From contig JAJGOT010000273.1 in the NCBI GenBank assembly GCA_022457155.1, positions 374,501 through 438,500 on the forward strand: a stretch of DNA of 64,000 nt, given 5' to 3'. The position numbers and the translations under genes are program-made. The stretch's first letter is position 1. The number at the start of each line of letters is the position of its first letter. A model generated the notes under the pieces. That model saw only the letters and a list, made by a program, of their open reading frames with translations. It ran no database searches and was not told the DNA's origin. Shown here in pieces: positions 25,201 through 31,819 of this stretch. This DNA comes from Cladopsammia gracilis (Eukaryota; Cnidaria; Anthozoa; Scleractinia; Dendrophylliidae).

Positions 25201-27613
25201 CGTTGACAATGCTGCCAAAATACTGCAAATATCCTAGCGTGTTCTGCTGCGTGAAATATAATGAAATGTTTTCGTTTCGTTCGAACGACGGTTTCAGATA
25301 GAGGCCGCTGGAGACGAGGTTGCATGTGTCAATTATAGCCGATTTCGAAAAAAAAACCATAATAATCTTTTATGTGCAGGCTCAGCCTCACCGGGGTGTA
25401 ATTGTTCAAGTCTCCTTTGTTAGAATGGCACAATGGAATTCAGAGTACATGTAGGAACGCTAGGACGTAGGCTTGCGTGTTTGTATACAAATGTGCACCG
25501 TATGCAAATTGCCAAGAGGTTGAAGCATAGCACGTGCAGTTCGTGCTGAAAACAAAAGAAATTGCAAAAATCGGGCTTACATCAAGCACCACCCAAACCT
25601 GCACTTTAAAGAGTATTATGGTATTTTTCGAAGTGGCCTATTGGTGACGCTGGTCATAAACCAATGAGATTGGCGAATGCGATGGATTTTGCCAGATGTT
25701 CTCGCTAAGGATGATTATCTGGGTACGAAATTAGGTATAAATTCAAATTTAAACTTCTTGGTCTGCAACTGAATCTCAAAAAAACTAAAAAATAGATCGT
25801 GCTAATATTTTGGTTTTAGAGCAACGTTCCTGCGGAAAATTCGGATAAAATTCTGTAAGGGAGGTTTTTAGATAAAAACGAAATATTGCCACGAAATTGA
25901 AATTGAGCATTGTTTATCTCCTAGTCTGAAGTACATGTAGGGTATGTATTAAATCAATTAATAATGATAATAGGACTGAGTGGAGTCCAATTCGGTCTGT
26001 AATCATACGAGTGATTAACAAAATCGCGGGAGTCCGATTTGTTTAATCACATGTATGATTACAGACAGAATTGGACGATACGAAGTCCTGTTACCAATTA
26101 ATCATAACTATAACAAAATTCGAGGATAAAACGTAAAATGGTTACACGTTTTGGTGATTAAAAACATAAGAATTGAGTGTGTTTTTGACCGAGATGCATG
26201 CATGGAAAAAGGATAGAGTGCGCAAATGACGCGTACTGTCCAATTACATCGTCCAATTACAAGCATGACGCGTAAACTGTCCTATTAATGCTTTAATCGG
26301 GCCTGCTGATAACCAATCAGATTCGAGAATTTTGTTATAGTTTTGATTAATACAATTAGCATGTAACCTACAGATAAGGTCATGTATAACGTCGTCTTGT
26401 CAAATGATTAGGGAGCTTTAGCCACCACGACGACAATGTCAGCGAGAACGGCACAAAACAGTAAGTTTGATGAGCGAAAACAATGCCTTTGCACGTGTCT
26501 TTTACATTTTGGTACATTTCTTAGTAGTTCCCTGCAAAACAACAACGTCAAATGTTCAAATTATAGGTTTTGTGGTGAACATGAACATACGACGGTTAAT
26601 TTTCCTTTCTCTATTTGAACTTGAAACCGTCCCTACGAATTCACCAGCTCCTGAACAATAGGCCTTTTGCACGATGACGTCATATGACTGCAACAACCAG
26701 AATCCTTCAGTTTTTTGTTTTGTAGTGCAAATTAGGGCTATTGTTATTTAAACCGCACTGGGATTACAAAATTTAAATAAGAAAGGAAAAACGAAATGAA
26801 TTCTGGTAATAGTTGTAGTTGTAGTCAAATGACGCCATCGTGCAAATGGCCTATTCAGTCGCATTAGAAAAAATTAGGAAATTGGAACAATAGCCCTTAT
26901 CGTAGATGAGTACGCAATGCCAACATATCAGCGGTTTCTCGCTTCCTTGACCCTATAGTCTCGTTTTGTTGTTTACGCTCATCGTCGTCAGAGGTTCTCG
27001 TAAACATCAAAACAAGACCATAGGGTCAAGAAGGCGAGAAACCGCTGATATGTTGGCGTGGCGTACTCATCTACGATGAGGGCCATTGAAAAGTAGTGTA
27101 GTTTCAAAGAGCGGGAATTCTTTTTTTAATGACGTTTTCCTTGCCGTTGCCGTCGTGGTTTCTAAAGCTCCCTATTTATGGTTTTGTCGTTCTCATTACA
27201 ATCTTCTCTATTTTTCTATTGTAGTATGTGGCTCTCAACTCCACGCTTCAAACAACAAACGCCAGTTCGTTTCTCACCCGAATTATGGCGACGATAACTA
27301 TCAGCAGAAAACTCACTGTTTGTGGCTATTAACAGCGCGGTCAGGTCACGTGATTCGTCTGCGATTCAAAGAATTTGACTTGGAAAACGAGAAGAATTGT
27401 GGGTACGATTACGTCATTATCCGTGACGGAAACAACAATAACTCTTCATTGCTTGGGAGGGTTTGTGGATCAGCATCGCAACTTTCCCCGCAAGAATTCG
27501 TCTCAACCGGAAATCGAATGTGGATACAATTTCGAACGGATCTGACGAACAATAAGAAAGGGTTTATTGCGGTGTATTCCAGGTTACGCAGAAAGGATAG
27601 GAGATCATCGTAG
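4122..27613 (+). CDS. Tolloid/BMP1-like astacin metalloprotease, 13 exons, 5' partial
   Basis: Thirteen plus-strand exons (4122-4239, 5640-5818, 6717-6950, 13378-13713, 16106-16215, 17853-18084, 18543-18665, 19360-19526, 20114-20285, 21080-21205, 23041-23180, 24326-24530, 27225-27613) join in one frame to 842 residues plus stop. The product reads astacin catalytic domain, CUB1, CUB2, EGF, CUB3, EGF, CUB4, CUB5: the canonical tolloid/BMP1 order. Visible motifs are the tolloid-type CGCC loop, the zinc site [18 protein letters not shown], the SIMHY Met-turn, four cysteines in every CUB, and two six-cysteine EGF modules. Family members are secreted zinc proteases that process procollagens and release BMPs from chordin; that role is inferred here. 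The signal peptide, propeptide and first ~40 catalytic residues are not in the window. All junctions are GT-AG with compatible phases and no frame is broken, so the gene looks functional. Confidence 0.93.
5194..5241. repeat. Short tandem duplication (24-bp unit)
   Basis: Two copies of GAGGCARATGTSGGAGCAAG plus TCAT, adjacent, in the intron between exons A and B. Confidence 0.6.
5345..5576. mobile_element. Palindromic MITE (CAATAGGCC ends)
   Basis: Outer ends CAATAGGCCTTATG and CATAAGGGCTATTG, with inner complementary blocks CACCACCAAGCCTCG and CGAGGCTTGGGGGTG. It belongs to the CAATAGGCC/GGCCTATTG group seen repeatedly in this window. Confidence 0.65.
5640..5818 (+). CDS. Tolloid-like exon B: astacin zinc-binding site
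   Basis: Completes the CGCC loop and encodes [20 protein letters not shown] and the following HTRPDR. The three zinc-binding His, the catalytic Glu and the family signature HExxHxxGxxHExxRxDR are intact. The Leu usually found in HELGH is Ile here, a conservative change. Donor GTGTGT at 5819. Confidence 0.92.
6717..6950 (+). CDS. Tolloid-like exon C: astacin C-terminal half with Met-turn
   Basis: Encodes [14 protein letters not shown], the Met-turn and zinc-ligand-adjacent Tyr of astacins, and ends with KMYRC at the astacin/CUB1 boundary. Acceptor TTTTAG, donor GTAAAG at 6951. The following 6.4-kb intron contains the nested transposons. Confidence 0.92.
7466..7580 (-). repeat. Gypsy 3' LTR (left end on this strand)
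   Basis: 115 bp, TGTCATAAG to ACGTGACA as written on the plus strand; no difference seen from the other LTR. Confidence 0.95.
7581..7591 (-). other. Polypurine tract of the Gypsy element
   Basis: The minus strand reads AGAAGAGGAGA directly before the 3' LTR, as required for plus-strand priming. Confidence 0.75.
7724..11677 (-). CDS. Gag-Pol polyprotein of Ty3/Gypsy element (1317 aa)
   Basis: One uninterrupted frame. The first Met lies in the LTR; Met9 (ATG at 11653, [14 protein letters not shown]) is the likelier start by similarity to related Gag proteins. In order: Gag; two zinc knuckles around residues 226-260 ([27 protein letters not shown]); aspartic protease [10 protein letters not shown] near 318; reverse transcriptase with catalytic IVDD near 590; RNase H with [15 protein letters not shown] near 740; integrase with HAAH and CSTC zinc site near 953-990, then D, D (IADNMPF) and E (NGLVERN) near 1020, 1070 and 1105. 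The order RT-RH-IN defines Ty3/Gypsy. No chromodomain or envelope gene is seen. All catalytic residues I can identify are present. Confidence 0.95.
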   Translation of the reverse strand: MTWCQRVNMDSFHKPSALSFDGNTSENWRRFKQQFDIYITASGSEKKGDEVKIAILLNFAGEDAIEVFNTFQFAEGDEKKLDKVLEQFEQYCNPRKNVVFERHQFWQIQQKDSETVDQFVTRLKNKVKSCEYPPPVDDMLRDKFVFSIRDLQVKERLLREEKLTLGKAISMARSSEASKEQIKAMGPKEQNIENPTVNEIRAGGGDRQKKNPSRRPRPGSGSQKGKCTFCGSSHPWGSCPAFGKICDYCQKKDHFANVCRKRLRDFGGKTVHTVAESEGSDNEADLLTFAVESNDECRSQDEWHVSLKIADTNVTFKIDSGADCNVISKSLLDRLPVDPKQSHHCKAKLKVYDGRRITPSGKISLTCDYKGKFTVMDFILVEQDLPSILGLKSCLDLGLIKRIYRLEEENLESEYADVFEGLGEIKGVQHKIQIDPNATPVVHPPRRVPVALREPLKEELQRMEKLGVIKKCTEPTAWVHSLVVAKKKNNKLRVCMDPSDLNRAVRREHFPMQTVEDVISRMPSAKVFSVLDANHGFWQVKLAKDSSKLATFNTPFGRYSYTRLPFGIASAPEVFQNVMSHLFQDIEGVEVIVDDLVVWGEDVEQHDERLRQVLDRCRERNLKLNREKCHFRVSEVHYVGHVLSADGVKPDPKKVEAILAMPTPANREGLQRFLGVVTYLSKFIPNMSQKSAPLRQLLQKDVEWSWGQVEDDAFTSLKTAISSAPVLKFFDAKEPVTLSVDASSKGVGAVLLQNDRPVAYASKALTPSQENYAQIEKEMLAIVFGCERFHDYLYGQREITVESDHKPLEAILKKPIHQAPLRLQRMILRIKPYAVNVKYLPGSQLILADTLSRAYLPSKATDQPDEFEIHVLDSGQLSEMMFYKLRDETKSDPEIQQLQKVVMSGWPQTKVETPVETRPYWNYRDEISCYEGLMFKGDRIIVPHSLRPEILQRIHAAHLGIEKCKARARGAVFWPGINSAIDELVSKCSTCQQHQRSNQREPLIPQEVPERPWATVAADIFYYKGRDYLLVVRYFSKYPEVARLSSKNSEAVILAMKDMFARHGIPERLIADNMPFNSANFKDFASKWEIEVVTSSPHYPKSNGLVERNVQTVKQLLRKADESKQDAFLALLEFRNSPISGMDESPAELLMSRKLRTRLPTSKSLLEPQPRSTSQIRHNLLTRQQRQKAFYDRGTRPLSKLHEGEPVRMKRGRDWTPAVVVQQHQTPRSYIVVTPDGTQMRRNRFHLQPTKEEALPAPSPAWEAVASDESNPCMQPSTDAGIKTPEMESQPDIPQTNQPVRRSLRVRRPPQRLIETV
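11663..11671 (-). other. Probable primer binding site of the Gypsy element
   Basis: Immediately after the 5' LTR the minus strand reads TGGTGTCAG, complementary to a tRNA 3' end CTGACACCA. This fits the acceptor stem of many leucine tRNAs; the match beyond nine bases is imperfect. Confidence 0.6.
11672..11786 (-). repeat. Gypsy 5' LTR
   Basis: 115-bp partner of the left LTR. The first ATG of the Gag-Pol frame lies in its last bases (11675-11677). Confidence 0.95.
12616..12956 (-). mobile_element. Mini-transposon with Pol III boxes (copy 2, inverted)
   Basis: A 341-bp relative of the 2985-3328 element in opposite orientation, from GGTTGTGCC to GGCTTGACC. Flanks GTACCGCAC and ATACCGCAC form a 9-bp duplication with one mismatch. 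The tRNA-like A- and B-box region is conserved. Confidence 0.78.
13378..13713 (+). CDS. Tolloid-like exon D: CUB1 (whole domain)
   Basis: A single exon covering the whole first CUB domain, from ECGRTL to FKASYKG. The four CUB cysteines sit in ECGR, CEW, KCRDEY and RYCG. Acceptor TTAG, donor GTGAGC at 13714. Confidence 0.92.
13737..13912. mobile_element. Palindromic MITE
   Basis: Ends AATAGACCATTTCCGAG and CTCGGAAATGGGCTATT, with complementary inner blocks around CAAAACCATTCATATG. Same family as 19619-19795. It begins just after the CUB1 donor. Confidence 0.75.
13993..14215 (+). mobile_element. tRNA-derived SINE (family 2)
   Basis: A tRNA-like head with A-box GTTTAGTGGTTAGTG and B-box GAGTTCAAGTCCC, followed by an unrelated body ending in an AT-rich tail. 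The acceptor stem does not pair, so it is not a functional tRNA gene. Confidence 0.6.
14420..14609. mobile_element. Palindromic MITE (TTTCTTGGTGTTGCGGA ends)
   Basis: Inner ends GTTTCTTGGTGTTGCGGA and TCCGCAACACCAAGAAAC; outer pairing GCGGGCAAC/GTTGCCCGC. The core is close to identical to 29015-29148. Confidence 0.72.
14704..14842. mobile_element. Short palindromic MITE
   Basis: Ends CACTTAATG and CATTAAGTG with complementary GGGAAAC/GTTTCCC blocks inside. Confidence 0.55.
15548..16060 (-). mobile_element. tRNA-derived SINE (family 1), interrupted
   Basis: Reverse-orientation copy of the SINE at 28615-28911: shared body motifs such as GGATGGGATGCTAGTCCATC and GGAAACAACACGACGGC, and a diverged tRNA-like head near 16000-16060. 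A palindrome is inserted at 15767-15987. Confidence 0.72.
15767..15987. mobile_element. Palindrome-ended element nested in the SINE
   Basis: Ends GTGCGTTTCTCGAA and TTCGAGAAACGCAC, inserted between SINE bases that are contiguous in other copies. Confidence 0.65.
16106..16215 (+). CDS. Tolloid-like exon E: CUB2, first part
   Basis: Encodes [20 protein letters not shown] to TWTISLPE, with the first two CUB cysteines. Acceptor TACAG, donor GTTTGT at 16216 (a weaker donor). Ends in phase 0. Confidence 0.88.
16267..16310. repeat. Poly-T / poly-G tract
   Basis: About 30 T followed by about 14 G. True length is likely uncertain in the assembly. Confidence 0.8.
16333..16592 (+). mobile_element. Mini-transposon with Pol III boxes (copy 3, internally deleted)
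   Basis: A 260-bp relative of 2985-3328. Flanks GTGCTGAAT and GTGCTAAAT form a 9-bp duplication with one mismatch. The part right of the B-box is shortened. Confidence 0.75.
17053..17465. mobile_element. Inverted-repeat element, GGCCCCGTCCACACG-type ends
   Basis: Right end GTGTGGACGGGGCC; left end diverged around AGTCCACACTAATGCG. The inside is rich in copies of GTTTTCGTTT/CCGTTTT. Related in ends to 21447-21859. Confidence 0.5.
17717..17733. repeat. (GA)n microsatellite
   Basis: Pure GA dinucleotide run just upstream of exon F. Confidence 0.8.
17853..18084 (+). CDS. Tolloid-like exon F: CUB2, second part
   Basis: Starts in phase 0 with [14 protein letters not shown] and carries NKCLYDY and RFCG, the third and fourth cysteines. 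Donor GTAATG at 18085. An alternative acceptor CAG at 17858-17860 would break the frame, so 17853 is preferred. Confidence 0.88.
18543..18665 (+). CDS. Tolloid-like exon G: EGF-like module 1
   Basis: One exon for one EGF module, [15 protein letters not shown] to NNKDCEG, with six cysteines and the acidic/Asn start of calcium-binding EGF modules. Acceptor GCAG, donor GTAAAT at 18666; split-codon (2 + n + 1) ends. Confidence 0.9.
19360..19526 (+). CDS. Tolloid-like exon H: CUB3, first part
   Basis: Encodes [20 protein letters not shown] to FQLEGNAYG. Acceptor ACAG, donor GTAAGA at 19527. The break falls just before the third cysteine, a different place from the CUB2 and CUB4 breaks. Confidence 0.9.
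19619..19795. mobile_element. Palindromic MITE
   Basis: Near-perfect inverted arms of about 80 bp, starting AATAGGCCATTTCCGAG and ending CTCGGAAATGGCCTATT. Same family as 13737-13912. Confidence 0.82.
20114..20285 (+). CDS. Tolloid-like exon I: CUB3, second part
   Basis: Starts [15 protein letters not shown] and carries KFCGG and WVQFRSDHT. Acceptor CTTAG, donor GTAGCT at 20286. Completes the four cysteines of CUB3. Confidence 0.9.
21080..21205 (+). CDS. Tolloid-like exon J: EGF-like module 2
   Basis: Encodes [16 protein letters not shown] to KHSCKEG: six cysteines with the D-x-D-E-C start of a calcium-binding EGF module. Acceptor ACAG, donor GTAAAA at 21206. Confidence 0.91.
21447..21859. 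mobile_element. PIF/Harbinger-like MITE, GGCCCCGTCCACACG ends
   Basis: Ends GGCCCCGTCCACACG and GTGGACGGGGCC, flanked by TAA on both sides (21444-21446, 21860-21862). A 3-bp TWA duplication is typical of PIF/Harbinger elements. Lies in the EGF2-CUB4 intron. Confidence 0.7.
22258..22325 (+). promoter_or_regulatory. Cluster of four ETS-type GGAAGT motifs
   Basis: ACCGGAAGTG at 22258 and 22316, GCCGGAAGTC at 22274 and ACAGGAAGTG at 22289: four same-strand motifs in 68 bases of intron. Could be an enhancer element or a chance or repeat-derived cluster. Confidence 0.3.
23041..23180 (+). CDS. Tolloid-like exon K: CUB4, first part
   Basis: Encodes [20 protein letters not shown] to HLELTFT with the first two cysteines. 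Acceptor CGCAG, donor GTAACA at 23181, phase 0 end. Confidence 0.9.
23655..23730 (+). mobile_element. tRNA-like SINE head (family 3)
   Basis: TCCTCGGTGGTCGAGTGG (A-box) and GCGAGTTCAAGTCC (B-box) followed by a T-rich stretch. The start matches the minus-strand element near 50845. No paired acceptor stem. Confidence 0.45.
24326..24530 (+). CDS. Tolloid-like exon L: CUB4, second part
   Basis: Starts [18 protein letters not shown] and ends FRAEYKA, with the last two cysteines. Acceptor TTCAG, donor GTGTAG at 24531. A 2.7-kb repeat-rich intron follows. Confidence 0.9.
24663..25122. mobile_element. TTAA-flanked inverted-repeat element with hammerhead-like motif
   Basis: Ends AATGCAAGGC and GCCTTGCATT, each beside TTAA (24659-24662, 25123-25126). 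The arms contain GGTTTAATG...CAATATTTCGACTAG and its complement, the same CGAAATATTG motif seen in other repeats. Second inner inverted pair: CCAACGCTGGCCC with its upstream TATTTTCACT. Confidence 0.72.
25955..26350. mobile_element. Composite palindromic repeat region
   Basis: Two inverted structures: 25955-26102 (GATAATAGGACT ... AGTCCTGTTAC) and ends ATTAATCATAACTATAAC / TTATAGTTTTGATTAAT at 26097-26350. Confidence 0.55.
26657..26855. mobile_element. Palindrome-ended MITE (nested)
   Basis: Ends AATAGGCCTTTTGCACGATG and CATCGTGCAAATGGCCTATT. Confidence 0.72.
26888..27088. mobile_element. Palindromic MITE (nested)
   Basis: Ends CAATAGCCCTTATCGTAG and CTACGATGAGGGCCATTG with long complementary arms around GACCCTATAG. 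Confidence 0.75.
27225..27613 (+). CDS. Tolloid-like last exon M: CUB5 and C-terminus
   Basis: A single exon for the whole CUB5 (VCGSQL, HCLW, NCGYDY, RVCG) and a short basic tail [10 protein letters not shown] before TAG at 27611. A basic C-terminal tail also occurs in BMP1/tolloid-like proteins. Acceptor TTGTAG. Confidence 0.92.
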
Positions 27614-28228
27614 GCAACATGAAGCAAGTAACAGAAGCTCGGTTTATTGGAAAGTAAATGACGCACCAGCACGTTTTCGTTCGGTTATGAAACTAGAAAA
27701 GAACTGTATAGAATAGAACAGAATGTTATATGCATGTCTATCGCGTTAGTATAATTAGCAAGACGCAGCCGACTTTTAACAAGACGCTTTGTAAGTAATC
27801 GAAAAGAATACAACAGTTGTTTGGTTATCTATTTGTTTCTTTTTACTTTTGGTTTAAAGGGCATATTGGTTTTAGCATTTCATTTTATACATAAACATTT
27901 TTTTTTCATTAATACTCACTCCGTGTTCTTCACAGCAGGCTAGAATTGCCAATTTATCCCAGCACAATTTTCAAACCTGTTATGGGAACATTTCGTAGTT
28001 GTATCGCAGTTGGACTAGTAAGGCGAAATTTCTCATTACTCATTGGATCATACAACTTTGTTTATACAGCAGACTTTAAAGGAGTTATGCCACCCGATTT
28101 TACCATTTCTTCCGAAAAGCCAAAAGACATATTTGGTCTAACGTCATAATGGTCTAGTTTTGTTAACATTTACAATATCAGTGTCGTCTAGTCAATGTTT
28201 GTTTGTAGCAGCGGATGGCCTGGATGAA

Positions 28229-28234
28229 AATAAA
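28229..28234 (+). terminator. Putative polyadenylation signal of the tolloid-like gene
   Basis: First well-placed AATAAA, about 615 bp after the stop codon and just before a palindromic MITE. Confidence 0.4.
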
Positions 28235-28247
28235 TTGCAACTGGAAA

Positions 28248-28488
28248 AATAGTCCATTTTACAGTTGTGTGCTTGGTGACCTTGCCTTTGAGTGGAAGTG
28301 AGGCTGGAGGTGACCTTGCTTTGATACAAACCTTTCTGCCTTTCATATGTTAATAATGCTGTTCTCATGCTAACTAGGTAAATTTACATCTGAAAAGCTC
28401 CAAGGTCTGTATCAAAGCAAGGTCACCTCCGGCCTCACTTCCACTCAAAGGCAAGGTCACCAAGCACACAACTGTAAAATGGACTATT
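28248..28488. mobile_element. Near-perfect palindromic MITE
   Basis: Arms of roughly 90 bp from AATAGTCCATTTTACAGTTG to its complement, around a short AT-rich centre. Confidence 0.82.
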
Positions 28489-28614
28489 AGGCTTAATGTT
28501 TCAAGCACTTCACCTGTATCTTTAAAAAATCGATAAAAATGGTTCATTCTCTTTTCAATTTAGGTTTAGGAGTAGACATTCCCTAAATGTTTCACTGTAC
28601 AAGAATTCCGTGGA

Positions 28615-28911
28615 ATTTACCGTGTGGGCGGCACGGTGGTGTAGTGGTTAGCGCGTCGGACTTTCAACCTGAAGGTCGGTGGTTCGAAGCCTGGTCTCTG
28701 CCGTCGTGTTGTTTCCTTAGACAAGAAACTTTACTCCACACTGTCTTTCTCCATCCATGTGTATAAATGGGTACCGGCGACAAAATGCTGCGATGGACTA
28801 GCATCCCATCCAGGGGGGAGTAGCAATATTCCTAGTCGCTTCATGCTATAGAAACTGGGTTTAAGCTCCGGCCGTTATGAGCCTTCTGGCTCGGGTGCGC
28901 GACTTCGCTTT
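28615..28911 (+). mobile_element. tRNA-derived SINE (family 1), complete
   Basis: A 297-bp element flanked by the exact 17-bp duplication TACAAGAATTCCGTGGA (28598-28614, 28912-28928). The head has A-box GGTGTAGTGGTTAGCGCG and B-box GGTGGTTCGAAGCC; the body has ACAAGAAACTTTACTCCACA and GCATCCCATCCAGG. Long target duplications show LINE-type insertion. Confidence 0.92.
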
Positions 28912-29014
28912 ACAAGAATTCCGTGGATGTGTTTACCAATTTTTTTCTTTAATTGTTACACACGTATTTTAGCTGCCCGAAAGTAACGACTACCCAAAAG
29001 TGACGGCCCTTTTG

Positions 29015-29148
29015 GGTAGTTTCTTGGTGTTGCGGATGGTGTGATCACCAAATGACGTAAAACAAAAGATTCAAAATACACTGAACAATACTCACCCCGC
29101 ACCACAAAAGCTTAACCAACAATGGCTTCCGCAACACCAAGAAACACC
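29015..29148. mobile_element. Palindromic MITE, sister of 14420-14609
   Basis: GTTTCTTGGTGTTGCGGA ... TCCGCAACACCAAGAAAC with an interior almost identical to 14454-14587. Confidence 0.75.
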
Positions 29149-29299
29149 CCCCATTTTGGCCTACTAATTGCGAAAGTAACGGGGGCCGCTACTATCTGAA
29201 ATCCGTGGTCCTCATATCAGCTTTGAAAACGTTGCTTCAGTCAAACAGGAGGGAACGCGCTGAATTAAGGGTCGTGACTACAATGGATACTCCAAAATC

Positions 29300-29590
29300 A
29301 GGTTGGATCATCTCGGACACTTATTGAGAATTATATAACGTAATTTCGACACTTAGAATTTATTTTCAATAAATTTTTAAGTGTAAAAAAGAAAATCTAA
29401 AATCCCCACTCAGGATTGAACCTGTGACCTCAGCTAGGCTTAGCCTTACATAGCCTACCGTACCACTGTACCACCTAGCTTCTCGGGTTGCTTAGTCCTA
29501 AATTTAACTATATAAACTGCTGCCCCTAACCTCAACTGAAAGCTAACCAGTTACTCCGTTATATAAGTCTCAATAAGGTGTCCAACCTGA
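29300..29590 (-). mobile_element. Mini-transposon with Pol III boxes (copy 4, variant ends)
   Basis: The interior matches copy 2 closely (CTTAGAATTT to TCAATAAGGTGTCC), but the ends read AAATCAGGTTGGA / TCCAACCTGATT rather than AAATCATACCGTCC. Exact boundaries uncertain. Confidence 0.65.
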
Positions 29591-29819
29591 TTCTAGTCAC
29601 CACCCTGAATTAAGTAGCTTCACTTGAATGGGTAACCTGTCCTGTGGCTGTGGAACATTTCTCTTCCATTTCGCTTCAGGCAAAATGATCATCCATATTG
29701 ACTTTGTATCCGTGAAGATAACCTAAAAAGTCCATTCAATCATTTCGAAAAATTACTTTGACAACAATTCCAATGTAAAAACCCTTCCCAATGACTGCTT
29801 ATGTTTCAACTCGTTTCTT

Positions 29820-30010
29820 GGGTCTGCCTCGTTATTCAAAATGTTGTTGTTGCTATTGTGGAGGGACAACGATACGCCACGACGACAACGGCAGCGAGAA
29901 AGACACGCAAAAAAATAATAATTAGGTTTAATGAGCGAAAACACTTTTCTTTGCCGTTCCCTGCAAAACAACAACGCCAAATGACCAAATTAATTAAGGT
30001 TTTGCGGAAA
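29820..30010. repeat. Diverged repeat related to 26409-26650
   Basis: Shares ACGACGACAA.GG.AGCGAGAA, TGAGCGAAAACA and CCCTGCAAAACAACAACG with the DNA element at 26409. Confidence 0.5.
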
Positions 30011-30754
30011 ACCAAGGCAACCGTAGAGAGCAGTTTGAGTGGTTGTCACTTTCATCAAATCTAAGCCTCCGCACCCTTCTGGACTGGTTTCTGTTTGATA
30101 TCGATCATAATAACCTGGCATTTTACACGTTGTACGTCAGCCGAGTCTACGACATTGATAGTCTAGTCTAATTGTTGATATTTCAAAGCAGAAAAAATAA
30201 CTATAACTATGCTTAACTAATACTTATATAACGCATTTTCCGTTAGGGTTAATTCAGAAGAATTGCGATGGTTTTAGAAATACTTTCAAATTTAAAAATC
30301 TGAGAACTCATCGCCTCATTGTTTTTGAGGGGAAAAAATACTAACCTTTTGAATTATTGCCTGTCTTTGGTAGTTCCGAACGATTTAAATCGAGAAATTT
30401 GTCAATTACGTGTCTGTACTCTGAAAAGCAAACAGAAGATACAAATAGACTATTTATGCATCTTGTTTTGACGGTTTTCCAGTATAAAACGTCGAACAAA
30501 TATCTTGGTAATATACTATTTAGAATCCTGAGAATCCAACTAATTAAAAGCAAGAAAGAACTTATTAAATTGTGGGGGTATTTAGCTGGGCACTGTACTT
30601 TGGCAAAATCAATTTACTAAAATTATTAAATGAATATTTTACAGCAATAAAATTTCAATGTAACGAATAAAACGTCCGCTACATAATCAGAAATATCGAT
30701 GGCGGATACGTTTTAGCGGTTGGCCAAAAAGTACAGGAAGAGAAGAATAATTAT

Positions 30755-30872
30755 CAATTATTGGACGAGGTTGAGTAAAATATCGTGATTTGTCAGTGAC
30801 CAGCAGGTCATTAACTGATCCGCGAGACACTGACAAATCACGATATTTTGCGACAGCCGAGTTCAATAATTG
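30755..30872. mobile_element. Palindromic repeat
   Basis: Arms CAATTATTGG...AAAATATCGTGATTTGTC and its complement, centre around TCATTAACTGATCC. Confidence 0.65.
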
Positions 30873-31573
30873 TTTTATCATTCGATCACCGAGTTTGTTT
30901 TTCAATTTAATATTTATTCATAACTGCAAAAACAGAGAAGAAATTGGGCTGCCATTGTAGAGGACGGAGAGCAGTATTCACAGCAAAACAACTTTGTACC
31001 GTTGTGCACATGAGCACAACGGTGCAAGAATTAGCAGAATTATTCGTAGGCAGTTATTCGCAGGTTACGTGTGGGCTCTCGGCCAATGAAAAAGAAGGAA
31101 AAAATGCATCGAATGGCTGTGCAGTGACATAGAAAACGGGCACCGTGATTATGTAACAGTTACTTCCCGGGGAATATTAAAACAGTCCCGTTTTTTTCCT
31201 ATATTGTTTCTAACATTGTCTAGGCTTCCGTCGGTAACTCTCAGAATGGACGCGAATGTCACAAACCAAAGCGCAAAGACGACTGGAAGTTGAACGGTTA
31301 ATAGAGAGTTGTTGGAGAAATGAAAGGATACAAACCACTCAAGTTAGGTTCCTTAGCCTTTCTTGTAGCATTTTGATTGCCCTTCTCTTCCATTAATTCA
31401 TCCAGCCATGTAGTCTTGGACAAAGCTTGTTCTTTTGCTTTGGCAAGAACTGTGGTCTCAGCGGAATAGTCTTTTCTCAACTCCTGAAGCACTTGTGTGT
31501 CCGGAAAATCCTGTTAGATATCACGTCAGAATTGACTGGAAAATCATGTTTTGGGGAGTCGGAACTCTGTTAA

Positions 31574-31769
31574 CCCTTCTAGACTCCCCAAGAGTGCCAA
31601 ACAAATCCCAAATTTCATTTAGTAAGATGTTGAAAAACAAATGGCACCATGCAAAAGTACTGCCGAAGAGGTTTCATTTGATTGGTCACACCATAGAATT
31701 TCGCCGACAGACTCTTAGTTAGAACGACATTACACCGTGTCTCCATAATTGACTCTGAGAGTTAAAGGG
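31574..31769. mobile_element. Uninterrupted TTAA-flanked MITE (reference copy)
   Basis: CCCTTCTAGACTCCCCAAG to GAGAGTTAAAGGG between TTAA at 31570-31573 and 31770-31773. Reverse-orientation full copy of the outer element at 7116-12205. Confidence 0.75.
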
Positions 31770-31794
31770 TTAAATTTGATTACCTCTACTCTCT

Positions 31795-31816
31795 CCCCCC
31801 CCCCCCCCCCCCCCCC
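31795..31816. repeat. Poly-C tract
   Basis: Run of about 22 C. Confidence 0.85.
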
Positions 31817-31819
31817 TCC

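Larger units (their letters stand above)
26409..27174. mobile_element. Inverted-repeat DNA element with two nested palindromes
   Basis: Ends TAGGGAGCTTTAGCCACC and GGTTTCTAAAGCTCCCTA. Internal sequence related to stretches near 29820-30010 and (reverse) 43885-44085. Contains MITEs at 26657-26855 and 26888-27088. It ends only 51 bp before the last tolloid exon. Confidence 0.68.
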
